From positions 2,549,501-2,613,500 of the forward strand of contig NZ_HG322950.1 in NCBI RefSeq assembly GCF_000689415.1: 64,000 nucleotides of DNA. Reading direction: 5' to 3'. Source of the stretch: Pseudomonas knackmussii B13. Its GTDB lineage: Bacteria > Pseudomonadota > Gammaproteobacteria > Pseudomonadales > Pseudomonadaceae. Positions 15,357 through 24,155 of the stretch are shown piece by piece (position 1 is the stretch's first letter; each line of letters starts with the position of its first letter). The translations under genes were made by a program, and so were the position numbers. The notes under the pieces were generated by a model. That model had not been told where the DNA came from. It made no database searches and was given only the letters and a program-made list of their open reading frames with translations.

Positions 15357-16526
15357 ATGAAAAAGCCAAACCCCCTGCTCGAAGACTTGAAATCCATTCT
15401 GCCGGCCATCGCCGCCAATGCCGCCCGCGCCGAACAGGCGCGCATGGTGCCCGCCGAGAACATCGCCCTGCTCAAGGGCATCGGCATGCACCGCGCCTTC
15501 CAGCCGAAATGCTACGGCGGCATGGAAATCTCTTTGCCGGAATTCGCCGACTGCGTGATCGCCCTGGCCGGCGCCTGTGCCAGCACTGCCTGGGCCTTCA
15601 GCCTGCTGTGCACCCACAGCCATCAGTTGGCGATGTTCTCCAAGCAGTTGCAGGACGAGGTCTGGAGCGAGAACCCCGACGCCACCGCGAGCAGCAGCAT
15701 CGCGCCTTTCGGCCGCATCCAGGAGGTCGAGGGCGGGATCCTGTTCAACGGCGAGATGGGCTGGAGCAGCGGCAGCGACCATGCCGAGTGGGCGATCCTC
15801 GGCTGCCGTCGGCAGAACGCCGAGGGCGAGCAGGTGTATTGCTTCGCCGTGCTGCCGCGCAGCGACTACGAGATCCGCGACGACTGGTACGCCATGGGCA
15901 TGAAGGGCAGCGGCACCAAGACCCTGGTAGTGAAGGACGCCTTCGTGCCCAACCACCGCATCCAGTCGGCCAAGGACATGATGGAAGGCCGCTCCGCCGG
16001 CTTCGGCCTGTACCCCTACAGCAAGATCTTCTACACCCCGTACCGCCCGTACTTCGCCAGCGGCTTCGCCTCCATCAGCCTGGGCATCGCCGAGCGCATG
16101 CTGGAGGCGTTCAAGGAGAAGACCCGCAACCGCGTGCGCGCCTACACCGGCGTCAGCGTCGGCACCGCCACCCCGGCGCTGATGCGCCTGGCCGAGTCGA
16201 CCCACCAGGTCGCCGCCGCCCGCGCCTTTCTCGAGAAGACCTGGCAGGAGCACGCCGAGCATGGCGAGCGCCACGAGTACCCCAGCCGCGAGACCCTGGC
16301 CTTCTGGCGCACCAACCAGGCCTACGCGGTGAAGATGTGCATCCAGGCTGTCGACCGCCTGTTCGAGGCCGCCGGCGGCACCGCCTGGTTCGAGAGCAAC
16401 GAGATGCAGCGGCTGTTCCGCGACTCGCACATGACCGGCGCCCATGCCTACACCGACTACGACGTCTGCGCGCAGATCCTCGGCCGCGAGCTGATGGGCC
16501 TGGAGCCGGACCCGAGCATGGTCTGA
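15357..16526 (+). CDS. p-Hydroxyphenylacetate 3-hydroxylase, oxygenase component (C2 type)
   Basis: Flavin-dependent monooxygenase of 389 residues with the acyl-CoA-dehydrogenase fold, matching the group D oxygenase component C2 of Acinetobacter p-hydroxyphenylacetate hydroxylase. It uses reduced flavin from its partner plus oxygen to make 3,4-dihydroxyphenylacetate (homoprotocatechuate). Visible family segments are GAGACASTAWAFSLLCTHSHQ-like helix near 70-90, FNGEMGWSSGSDHAEWAIL near 130-148, YAMGMKGSGTKTL and the C-terminal FRDSHMTGAHAYTDYD. This enzyme is unrelated to HpaB. AAGGGCC precedes the ATG. It feeds directly into the hpaD-led pathway. The reductase lies 144 bases downstream, across a REP doublet. 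Confidence 0.88.
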   Translation: MKKPNPLLEDLKSILPAIAANAARAEQARMVPAENIALLKGIGMHRAFQPKCYGGMEISLPEFADCVIALAGACASTAWAFSLLCTHSHQLAMFSKQLQDEVWSENPDATASSSIAPFGRIQEVEGGILFNGEMGWSSGSDHAEWAILGCRRQNAEGEQVYCFAVLPRSDYEIRDDWYAMGMKGSGTKTLVVKDAFVPNHRIQSAKDMMEGRSAGFGLYPYSKIFYTPYRPYFASGFASISLGIAERMLEAFKEKTRNRVRAYTGVSVGTATPALMRLAESTHQVAAARAFLEKTWQEHAEHGERHEYPSRETLAFWRTNQAYAVKMCIQAVDRLFEAAGGTAWFESNEMQRLFRDSHMTGAHAYTDYDVCAQILGRELMGLEPDPSMV

Positions 16527-16549
16527 GCACGCCGCGCCTGCCTGCTCTT

Positions 16550-16616
16550 GTAGGAGCGAGCTTGCTCGCGAACCGCCCCCGCTGCGGCGCCCGTTCGCGA
16601 GCAAGCTCGCTCCTAC
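16550..16616. repeat. REP doublet inside the hydroxylase operon
   Basis: Two 24-base REP units face each other at 16550-16573 and 16593-16616, identical in sequence to the pair at 3116-3193 but in the opposite order. They form a large hairpin between the oxygenase and reductase genes and may influence the relative mRNA levels of the two components. Confidence 0.9.
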
Positions 16617-16670
16617 GATTTCCAAACACCCTTGTCCCGCCGGCCCCGCGCCGGCGCGGAGGAAAAAACC

Positions 16671-17609
16671 ATGAGCCAGAACAACAACGAAGCGGGCCTC
16701 GACCCGCGTGCCTTCCGCCGTGCCCTGGGCAACTTCGCCACCGGCGTCACCGTGATGACCGCCGCCGCTGATGGCCAGCGTGTCGGCGTCACCGCCAACA
16801 GCTTCAACTCGGTCTCCCTCGATCCGCCGCTGGTGCTTTGGAGCATCGACAAGCGCTCCAGCAGCCTCGAGGTATTCGAGCGTGCCAGCCACTACGCGGT
16901 GAACGTGCTGGCCGCCGACCAGATCGACCTGTCCAATCAGTTCGCCCGGCCCAGCGCCGACAAGTTCGCCGGCGTGGCTTGCGAGGAGGGCGCCGGCGGC
17001 GCGCCGCTGCTGCCGGATTGCGCGGCGCGCTTCCAGTGCGAGCTGCACCAGCGGGTGGATGGCGGCGATCACTGGATTCTCATCGGTCGTGTGCTGGCCT
17101 TCGACGACCTTGGTCGCACGCCGCTGCTGTACCACCAGGGCGTCTATTCCAGCGTGCTGCCGCATCCGCGTCTGCGCGAGGCCCAGGCTGGCGTGCCGCG
17201 CACGGCCTTCCAGGGCCGCCTGAGCAACAACCTCTACTACCTGATGACCCAGGCCGTGCGCTGCTACCAGGCGGAGTACCAGCCACGGCAGATGGCCAGC
17301 GGCCTGCGCACCAGCGAGGCGCGCATGCTGATGGTGATGGAGAAGGACGCCAGCCTGGACACCCTGGCGCTGCAACAGCTGGTGGCCATGCCGCTGCGCG
17401 AGATCGAGGAGGCGCGGGCCAACCTGGAACGCAAGGGCTTGTTGCAGGTGGGCGAGGGCGGTTGCGCGCTGACCCCGGCTGGCATCGACCAGGCCGAAAC
17501 CCTCTGGAGCATCGCCGAGGAGCAGCAGGCCAAGGTCTTCGCGCGCTTCAGCAGCGAGCAGATCGAAACCTTCAAGACAGTGCTGCGCGGACTCGCCCAG
17601 CCGCTGTAG
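16671..17609 (+). CDS. p-Hydroxyphenylacetate 3-hydroxylase, flavin reductase component (C1 type)
   Basis: NADH:flavin reductase of 312 residues that supplies reduced flavin to the C2 oxygenase. The N-terminal flavin-reductase domain (about 10-165) shows RRALGNFATGVTVMTA and GVTANSFNSVSLDPPLVLWS. The C-terminal 120 residues form a MarR-like winged-helix segment (MLMVMEKDASLDTLALQQLV, then LERKGLLQVGEGGCALT). In the Acinetobacter enzyme this domain senses p-hydroxyphenylacetate and releases auto-inhibition. The start MSQNNNEAG has GGAGGAA upstream. The length and the extra domain distinguish it from the short HpaC reductases. Confidence 0.88.
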   Translation: MSQNNNEAGLDPRAFRRALGNFATGVTVMTAAADGQRVGVTANSFNSVSLDPPLVLWSIDKRSSSLEVFERASHYAVNVLAADQIDLSNQFARPSADKFAGVACEEGAGGAPLLPDCAARFQCELHQRVDGGDHWILIGRVLAFDDLGRTPLLYHQGVYSSVLPHPRLREAQAGVPRTAFQGRLSNNLYYLMTQAVRCYQAEYQPRQMASGLRTSEARMLMVMEKDASLDTLALQQLVAMPLREIEEARANLERKGLLQVGEGGCALTPAGIDQAETLWSIAEEQQAKVFARFSSEQIETFKTVLRGLAQPL

Positions 17610-17623
17610 TCGGGACCAGGCAG

Positions 17624-17651
17624 AACGCCACCTGCAAACGCGGGTGGCGTT
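17624..17651. terminator. Terminator hairpin after the hydroxylase operon
   Basis: AACGCCACC (17624-17632) pairs with GGTGGCGTT (17643-17651) around a ten-base loop. It lies between the convergent reductase and LapG-like genes and can serve both; T runs are short. Confidence 0.7.
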
Positions 17652-17653
17652 AG

Positions 17654-18376
17654 TCAGTTCGTCGGCGCGCCCGCTGTCGCGCTGGCCATCCGCACTGGCT
17701 CCGGCGCGACCAGGCGCTCCGCCAGCACCTGCTCCTGGAGGCGCCGCCAGCGCGGGAGCAACTGGGCGTCGCCGACCGTCACCAGGCGGTCGTGGTCGAA
17801 GCGGTAGAGGTGCTCGGCGTCGAAGGCGAATTTCATGAGCAGGTCGTGGCGCTGCGACAGCGGGCGGATCTCCATGACCAGGCTGTCGAGCACCAGCGGG
17901 ACCTGCGCGCCATCGCTCCAGTAACCGAGCACCATGTGCGCCTGGCGGGTGGCGTCGAGGGTGGCGTAGATCAGCCGCAGGTTGCTCTCGGGGATGCCGA
18001 GCAGGCGCAGGACGTAGTACTTGGCGATGGCGAAGTCCTCGCAGTCGCCCGCGCCGCGCTCCAGCGTCTCCAGCGGCGAGGCCCAGTAGTCGAGGCGGCC
18101 CCAGACCTGGATGTCCTCGCCATAGCGCAGGCGTCGATTGAAGAACTGGTTCACCCGCTCCAGCTTCTCCGCGTCGCTCAGCCCGGCGGCGTTGCGTACC
18201 AGCTCCAGCAGTTCCTGACGGGCGGCGCTTTGCGCGGCGTTGCGTTGTGCGGTCTTCGGATGGGCGGTGCTGGCCTTCGCCGCGCCCATGATCAGGCTGC
18301 CGCCTACCACCAGCCCAGCGAGGATGTGCCGGCGGCGCCCCAGCAGGAGCGAGCCGAGAAACGGCCGTCCGGTCAT
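17654..18376 (-). CDS. LapG-like periplasmic cysteine protease
   Basis: Transglutaminase-like cysteine peptidase (BTLCP family), about 240 residues. In P. fluorescens LapG cuts the adhesin LapA from the surface when the cyclic-di-GMP receptor LapD releases it. The presumed triad is Cys112 (GAGDCEDFA), His147 (RQAHMVLGY) and Asp164 (LVLDSLVME), with the same spacing as LapG. The start MTGRPFLGSLLL follows GGAGGG and gives an N-terminal hydrophobic export segment (about 16-35). Neither lapD nor a large adhesin gene is in the window. It is convergent with the hydroxylase operon. Confidence 0.8.
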   Translation of the reverse strand: MTGRPFLGSLLLGRRRHILAGLVVGGSLIMGAAKASTAHPKTAQRNAAQSAARQELLELVRNAAGLSDAEKLERVNQFFNRRLRYGEDIQVWGRLDYWASPLETLERGAGDCEDFAIAKYYVLRLLGIPESNLRLIYATLDATRQAHMVLGYWSDGAQVPLVLDSLVMEIRPLSQRHDLLMKFAFDAEHLYRFDHDRLVTVGDAQLLPRWRRLQEQVLAERLVAPEPVRMASATAGAPTN

Positions 18377-18558
18377 GCGCGAACCCTCCATCGGCCGCGG
18401 GCTGATTCCGTCACCATAGGCCCGCGTTCCGCCAGCGGGCAAGGCGCCCGCGCGCCGGACCGGTTTTGCCTCCGAACGGTCTGTAACAAGGCAGCACCTC
18501 GCGCATCCAATTACGGGGCTCAAGTCGAAGGGGGGACTTAGTTAAGGAGGATGACACC

Positions 18559-18885
18559 ATGAGATCACTCATCAGTAATGTGGCCTTTATCGCCATGGTG
18601 ATGGGAACTGCCGCCGGCCCGGCGCTGGCCGAAAGTGGCGGTGATCGTGTTTTCGATTCACACCTCGGGGCGCAGCCCCTGGCGGCCCAAGAGCAACCGA
18701 GCGATTCCGCGCAGCGTTTCGCCCAGATGGTCGAGGCGCAACCCACTGCGGCCGGTCCGATCAGCGCGATGCAGGACGCGGACGACGTGCAGTACCAGGC
18801 AATGCAGCCGCCGACCGACCGGGCCCTGCCGCACTACGCCACGCCCATCGAGCGCGACCGCGATATCTACGGCACACCGAAGTAG
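18559..18885 (+). CDS. Small exported protein of unknown function
   Basis: A 108-residue protein with a clear signal peptide (MRSLISNVAFIAMVMGTAAGP, likely cleaved after ALA at residue 24). The mature part is hydrophilic, rich in Q, A and P, with no cysteines and no recognised domain; it ends ERDRDIYGTPK. A strong AAGGAGG site precedes the ATG. It stands alone between the LapG-like gene (divergent) and the anti-sigma gene (convergent). No function is assigned. Confidence 0.75.
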   Translation: MRSLISNVAFIAMVMGTAAGPALAESGGDRVFDSHLGAQPLAAQEQPSDSAQRFAQMVEAQPTAAGPISAMQDADDVQYQAMQPPTDRALPHYATPIERDRDIYGTPK

Positions 18886-18981
18886 GCAGAGGCCCGAGCA
18901 ACGGACCAGGCGCACGTCGTTTCGCGAGCGGCGTGCGCCACGAGCACAGGGAGGTGCTCCGAGCGTTTCCGCACGGCCGGG

Positions 18982-19209
18982 TCATCCGGCCCCGCCCAGC
19001 AATTTCCGGACGACGGCTTGCGTGTCGATGGACGAGTCCGCGAGGTCCAGGCCTTGCAGCAGTTGCGAGGTGACCTGCAGCTGGCGGATGTAGGCCGCGC
19101 AGCGCGGACAGTCCTGCAAATGACAGGACACCGCCTGGGCGGTGTCCTGTTCCAGCTCGCCTTCGATGATCGCCGAGCCCAGCTCCGAGAGCTCCCGGCA
19201 GCTCAGCAT
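18982..19209 (-). CDS. Zinc-finger anti-sigma factor
   Basis: A 75-residue protein with the zinc-binding anti-sigma motif HxxxCxxC, seen as CHLQDCPRCAAY near residues 28-39, plus an N-terminal MLSCRELSELGSAIIEGEL helix typical of zf-HC2 proteins. It has no membrane segment, so it would be a soluble, possibly redox- or metal-sensing regulator. Its ATG overlaps the end of the sigma factor gene by seven bases, the normal arrangement for an ECF sigma/anti-sigma pair. Confidence 0.85.
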   Translation of the reverse strand: MLSCRELSELGSAIIEGELEQDTAQAVSCHLQDCPRCAAYIRQLQVTSQLLQGLDLADSSIDTQAVVRKLLGGAG

Positions 19210-19826
19210 GTGCCTTCTTCCTGGAAACGCGCGAGCATCGCGTGCATGCGCTGGCGGCCACGGTGCAGCAGCACGCGGATATTGCCCTCGCCCAGGCCCA
19301 GGGCCTGGGCGATCTCCTCGTAGTCGAGCCCGGCCAGCTCGCGCAGCATCACCACGGTGCGCTGGTCGCCGGGGAGCATTTGCAGGTGCTTGCGAATGCA
19401 GGCGTGCAGTTCGGCTTCGGTCAGCAGTTCCTCCGGCGTGTCGTGGTGCCACTGCGGCGGCGACACGCGCCAGGCGCCGGCCTGGTCGAACAGCGAACCT
19501 ATCGGCGAGCCACTGTCGTGGTTGCGCTCACCGGTTGGACGGGGTAGCTCCCGCCGTTGCTTGCGCTGCAGGGCATGGGCCTCGTTGATGGCGATGCGGG
19601 CGAGCCAGGTCCTGAAGCTGGCGCGACCTTCGAACTTTCCCACCGAGGCGAGTGCCTTCAGCCAGGTTTCCTGCACCACATCCTCGGCCAGGGTAGGGCC
19701 CACCAGGGACCTCGCCATGACGAGCAGAAACCCATGGTGCAACGTGATCGCTTCATGCAAGGCGCCGCTTTCGCCCTCGCGCAGTCGCCTGACCAACTCC
19801 TCTTCGTTTTTCATTCCCTTTTCCAT
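19203..19826 (-). CDS. ECF (sigma70 group 4) RNA polymerase sigma factor
   Basis: Extracytoplasmic-function sigma factor of about 205 residues. Region 2 lies near 15-85 with AEDVVQETWLKALASVGKFEG and FRTWLARIAINEA; region 4 lies near 135-195 with LPGDQRTVVMLRELAGLDYE and LGLGEGNIRVLLHRGRQRM. Two starts are plausible, MEKGMKNEEE (19826) and MKNEEE (19814); the frame continues upstream through a C10 tract but that extension looks non-coding. It is followed by its zinc-finger anti-sigma factor. The stimulus and regulon are unknown. Confidence 0.87.
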   Translation of the reverse strand: MEKGMKNEEELVRRLREGESGALHEAITLHHGFLLVMARSLVGPTLAEDVVQETWLKALASVGKFEGRASFRTWLARIAINEAHALQRKQRRELPRPTGERNHDSGSPIGSLFDQAGAWRVSPPQWHHDTPEELLTEAELHACIRKHLQMLPGDQRTVVMLRELAGLDYEEIAQALGLGEGNIRVLLHRGRQRMHAMLARFQEEGTC

Positions 19827-19858
19827 CCTTCCCCCGAGCCAAAGAACCGCACGGGCCT

Positions 19859-19868
19859 CCCCCCCCCC
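19859..19868. repeat. C10 tract upstream of the ECF sigma gene
   Basis: Ten consecutive C (G on the gene's strand) lie 33-42 bases before the 19826 start codon, in the leader or promoter of the sigma/anti-sigma operon. Length changes here would alter promoter or leader spacing without touching the protein. Confidence 0.9.
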
Positions 19869-19978
19869 GGGTGGGTTGACAGGCTTCGGGGGCGGTTCTG
19901 ATGGCCGCTGGTCCGGCATTCGCGCTGGCGGCGGTCCGCTCGTCGAATAGTCCGGGGGAGGGCTGGGAATGGGTGGCT

Positions 19979-20938
19979 TCAGCCCAGGCGAATCTCCCGC
20001 ACGCTGCGCCCCAGGCGCCGGCGCAGCAGCGTGCGCAGGGTGACGCCATCGGCGTAGCCGACCTGGGTGGCGACCTGCTCGATATTGCCGTCGCCGGTCT
20101 TCAGCAGGTGCACGGCGCGCTCCACGCGCAGGTCCTGGAAGTACGACAGCGGCGTCTTGCCCAGGCAGTCGTGCAGGCGCCGGGCGAGGGTGCGCTTGCT
20201 GGTCGCCAGCGCCGCCGCGGCGTCATCGAGGGAGAAGCCCTGCGCGAGGTTGTGCCGCGCCCATTGCTCGAAACGCGCGACCAGCGGATCGGCGTGGGCC
20301 AGGTGATCGCTCAGCACGTAGGCCGATTGCGCGGGGCGCGAGTCGACCACCAGGTAGTTGGCCACCAGCGCCGCCAGCGCCGGGCTTTCCTGGCGAATCA
20401 GCCAGAGCGCCAGGTCCATGTGGCTGAGGGCGGCGCCGGCGGTGACCAAGCCTTCGCTGCTAACCAGCATGCGCGATTCGTCCAGCTGCACCCGTGGGTA
20501 ACGCTGGCGGAACAGCGGCGCCAGCCACCAGGTGGTGGTGGCCGGTCGATGGTCGAGCAGGCCCGATTCGGCCAGCACGAAGGTGCCGATGCAGGCGGCG
20601 GCGACGTTCGCGCCTTGTGCGGCACTGGCGCGCAGCAGGGTTCCCGCGTCGCGCACATCGGGCCGTTGCAGGGCTTGCTGCAGGGCGTCGGGCATCTTGT
20701 AGCCGATGGCCGGCACCACCACCCAGTCGGGGCGCGCGTCGGCCGGCGCTGCGCATACCGGAACGGTGAAGCCCTGGGCGCTGCGCACGCGCTTGCGCAC
20801 ACCGACCAGGGTGACGTCGAAACGCAGCGATTCCAGCCCCTGCATGGCGGCCAGTTCGTTGGCCGTGGTGAAGGCATCGAGCAGCACGGAAAGGCCGGTA
20901 TCGAAGACGCCGTCGAGGGCGAGGAGGTGCAGCTTCAT
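19979..20938 (-). CDS. GlxA-type AraC-family regulator
   Basis: A 319-residue regulator with an N-terminal DJ-1/PfpI-like (class I glutamine amidotransferase-like) domain at about 1-180 and a C-terminal AraC double helix-turn-helix at about 215-315. The DJ-1 part has VAAACIGTFVLAESGLLDHR with the nucleophile-elbow cysteine; the AraC part has FSLDDAAAALATSKRTLARRL and VATQVGYADGVTLRTLLRRRLG. It is divergent from the small operon starting at 21046, which it probably controls. An inverted repeat directly before its start codon suggests autoregulation. Confidence 0.88.
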   Translation of the reverse strand: MKLHLLALDGVFDTGLSVLLDAFTTANELAAMQGLESLRFDVTLVGVRKRVRSAQGFTVPVCAAPADARPDWVVVPAIGYKMPDALQQALQRPDVRDAGTLLRASAAQGANVAAACIGTFVLAESGLLDHRPATTTWWLAPLFRQRYPRVQLDESRMLVSSEGLVTAGAALSHMDLALWLIRQESPALAALVANYLVVDSRPAQSAYVLSDHLAHADPLVARFEQWARHNLAQGFSLDDAAAALATSKRTLARRLHDCLGKTPLSYFQDLRVERAVHLLKTGDGNIEQVATQVGYADGVTLRTLLRRRLGRSVREIRLG

Positions 20939-20971
20939 GGCAAGATCCCTATCGAAGTTGTCAATCTTGCC
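20939..20971. promoter_or_regulatory. Inverted repeat at the GlxA-type regulator start
   Basis: GGCAAGAT (20939-20946) and ATCTTGCC (20964-20971) form eight-base arms around a 17-base spacer, immediately next to the regulator's ATG. The flanking CCCTAT and ATAGG extend the symmetry imperfectly. It is a candidate operator in the 107-base divergent promoter region. Confidence 0.5.
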
Positions 20972-21045
20972 AATAGGATCACGCTAGCCGGCGGCCGTAC
21001 AGTGGTCGGGTTCCCATTCGGGATCGCCCAACCGGAGACACACTC

Positions 21046-21354
21046 ATGATCAAGCTCGCCCTGTTCGCCCGCCTGGAAGCCAAGCCCGGCAAGGAAGCCG
21101 ATGTCGCCGCGCTGCTGGAAACCGGCCTGGCGCTGGCCAACCAGGAAGAACGCACGCCGATCTGGTTCGCCCTGCGCCTGGGGCCGAGTACCTTCGGCGT
21201 GTTCGATGCCTTCGCCGACGAAGAAGGCCGCCAGGCCCACCTGAACGGCCCGATCGCCGCCGCGCTGATGGCCAAGGCCCCGGAGCTGCTGGTCGGTGCG
21301 CCGAGCATCGAGCCCATCGAGGTGCTCGGCCTGAAGAACACCGGCGTCTGCTGA
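21046..21354 (+). CDS. Antibiotic-biosynthesis-monooxygenase (ABM) domain protein
   Basis: A 102-residue dimeric ferredoxin-like ABM-fold protein of the YgiN group, whose members include quinol monooxygenases and redox-stress proteins. It begins MIKLALFARLEAKPGKEADV, with the core strand FGVFDAFADEEGRQAHL in the middle. It is the first gene downstream of the divergent GlxA-type regulator. Its substrate is unknown. A hairpin separates it from the thioesterase gene. Confidence 0.78.
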   Translation: MIKLALFARLEAKPGKEADVAALLETGLALANQEERTPIWFALRLGPSTFGVFDAFADEEGRQAHLNGPIAAALMAKAPELLVGAPSIEPIEVLGLKNTGVC

Positions 21355-21367
21355 GCCGCCGCGACAA

Positions 21368-21394
21368 GGCCGCGGAGCGAGGTCCGCGGCCCTT
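21368..21394 (+). terminator. Hairpin after the ABM gene
   Basis: GGCCGCGGA (21368-21376) pairs with TCCGCGGCC (21383-21391), followed by TTT. It is a probable terminator, or an attenuator if the thioesterase gene is read from the same promoter. Confidence 0.7.
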
Positions 21395-21423
21395 TCAATC
21401 AACCCCGAACGAGGAGGATCGCC

Positions 21424-21876
21424 ATGTACCAACAAGAGCTGATGGCCGGCTGGGGCGACATGGATTTCAACGCGCACATGCGCAACACCGCGTACCTGGA
21501 CAAGTCCGCCGACGTACGCATGCTGTTCTTCGCCGAACACGGCTTCCCCATGAGCGAGTTCGCCCGCCTGCGCCTGGGGCCGGTGGTCATGAAGGACGAG
21601 ATCGAGTACTTCCGCGAGACCCACCTGCTGGACCGGCTGGTCGTCCGCCTGGAAATCATCGGGCTGGCGGAAGACGGCAGCCGCATGCGCATGCGCAACG
21701 AGTTCCTGCGTGCGGATGGCAAGACGGTGGCGCGGGTGGTCTCCAGCGTGGGCTGGCTCAACCTCGCCGAGCGTCGCCTGACCGCGCCGCCGCCGGCCTT
21801 GCTGGCAGCCCTGCGCACGCTGGCCGAGGGCGTCGATTGCGAAGTGCTGCCGTCGAGCCTGAAGGGGGATTCATGA
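21424..21876 (+). CDS. Acyl-CoA thioesterase (4-hydroxybenzoyl-CoA thioesterase-like)
   Basis: Hot-dog-fold thioesterase of 150 residues. The start of the protein has WGDMDFNAHMRNTAYLDKSA, where the aspartate and the N-A-H turn correspond to the catalytic loop of the FcbC/YbgC-type enzymes. A GAGGA site precedes the ATG. The end overlaps the DUF488 gene by four bases (ATGA), so the two are coupled. The acyl group is unknown. Confidence 0.82.
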   Translation: MYQQELMAGWGDMDFNAHMRNTAYLDKSADVRMLFFAEHGFPMSEFARLRLGPVVMKDEIEYFRETHLLDRLVVRLEIIGLAEDGSRMRMRNEFLRADGKTVARVVSSVGWLNLAERRLTAPPPALLAALRTLAEGVDCEVLPSSLKGDS

Positions 21877-22259
21877 GCATCCACATCCTGCGCCTGGGGT
21901 CGCCGCGCTCACCGGGCGAAGGGCCGCGCCTGGGCACCGTGCGTCGTCCACCGCGCGGCGTGCCCAAGGCCGAATTTGCCAGCCGCGATTTCTACGACAC
22001 CTGGCTACCGGCTCTGGCGCCCAGCGCCGAGTTGATGGCCGAGGGCAGGGCGGTGGAATCGGAGGAGGAGTGGGGGCGTTTCACCAAGCGCTTCCGTCGC
22101 GAAATGGCGGAGCCTGCGGCCAGCCAACTGCTCGACTTGCTGGCGCTGTTGTCGCATGACTCGGACATGGCGCTGGGGTGCTATTGCGAGGAAGAGCGGC
22201 GCTGCCACCGCTCGGTATTGCGAGAGTTGCTGCAGGAGCGAGGCGCCAGCCTCGCTTGA
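21873..22259 (+). CDS. DUF488-family protein
   Basis: A 128-residue DUF488 protein. The start MSIHILRLGSPRSPGEGPR follows AGGGGG and overlaps the thioesterase stop. The family's conserved end is present: LALLSHDSDMALGCYCEEE with a following CHRSVLRELL, the cysteine/histidine cluster of DUF488. The N-terminal segment PRGVPKAEFASRDFYDTWLP is also typical. Its function is not established. Confidence 0.8.
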   Translation: MSIHILRLGSPRSPGEGPRLGTVRRPPRGVPKAEFASRDFYDTWLPALAPSAELMAEGRAVESEEEWGRFTKRFRREMAEPAASQLLDLLALLSHDSDMALGCYCEEERRCHRSVLRELLQERGASLA

Positions 22260-22278
22260 GCGGCCGGCGCCGTTTGGT

Positions 22279-23262
<984 letters not shown>

Positions 23263-23272
23263 GGTGTGGCTC

Positions 23273-24145
23273 TCACTCTTCGTCAGCTTTGACTTTCAGG
23301 CGGGACAGACGCGACTCGCTCCACTGCTTGAGCAGCAGGATGACCAGCGCCATCAGCAGGAGGAGGGTGGCGACGCTGAAAGCGGCGACATGGTTGTACT
23401 CGTTGTAGAGGATCTCGACATGCAGCGGCAGGGTGTTGGTGACGCCGCGGATGTGCCCGGAAACCACCGACACCGCGCCGAACTCGCCCATCGCCCGCGC
23501 GGTGCACAGCACCACGCCGTAGATCAGGCCCCATTTGATGTTCGGCAGGGTCACGTGCCAGAACATCTGCCAGCCGTTGGCGCCGAGCAGGCGCGCAGCC
23601 TCTTCCTCCTGGGTGCCCTGTTCCTGCATCAGCGGGATCAGTTCGCGGGCGACGAAGGGGAAGGTGACGAAGATGGTCGCAAGGACGATGCCGGGCACGG
23701 CGAAGACGATCTGGATGTCGTGGTCGCTGAGCCATTTGCCGAAGTAGCCCTGGGCGCCGAACAGCAGCACGTAGATCAGGCCGGCGATCACCGGCGAGAC
23801 CGAGAACGGCAGGTCGATCAGGGTCACCAGCAGGCTCTTGCCGGGGAACTCGAACTTGCTCACGCACCAGGCGGCGGCCACGCCGAACACCAGGTTCAGC
23901 GGCACCGAGATGCCCACGGCGAGCAGCGTCAGCTTGAGCGCGGCGATGGCGTCGGGTTCGAGGATGGACTCGACGAAGACGCCCAGGCCCTGCTTCAGTG
24001 CCTCGCTCAGCACGACCAGCAGCGGCAGCAGCAGGAACAGGGTGAAGGCCAGCCAGGCCAGGCCGATGAGCGCCCGGCGGCCCCAGAGGTTGCCGCGGCG
24101 GGCAGCGTTCGCCGCTTGCGCGGCGGAAAGCGATGCGGATGTCAT
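23273..24145 (-). CDS. cysW: Sulfate ABC transporter permease CysW
   Basis: Inner-membrane permease of 290 residues with about six membrane segments. The EAA-type cytoplasmic loop is EEAARLLGANGWQMFWHVTLPN, which docks to CysA. It begins MTSASLSAAQAANAARRG. It lies ten bases after cysT and ten before cysA. It pairs with CysT to form the channel. Confidence 0.95.
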   Translation of the reverse strand: MTSASLSAAQAANAARRGNLWGRRALIGLAWLAFTLFLLLPLLVVLSEALKQGLGVFVESILEPDAIAALKLTLLAVGISVPLNLVFGVAAAWCVSKFEFPGKSLLVTLIDLPFSVSPVIAGLIYVLLFGAQGYFGKWLSDHDIQIVFAVPGIVLATIFVTFPFVARELIPLMQEQGTQEEEAARLLGANGWQMFWHVTLPNIKWGLIYGVVLCTARAMGEFGAVSVVSGHIRGVTNTLPLHVEILYNEYNHVAAFSVATLLLLMALVILLLKQWSESRLSRLKVKADEE

Positions 24146-24155
24146 GGCGCGCTCC

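Noticed and set aside
15342..17375. Minus-strand frame of 677 codons across the hydroxylase genes
   Set aside because: Spans two real genes and the REP doublet in antisense; no recognisable domain.
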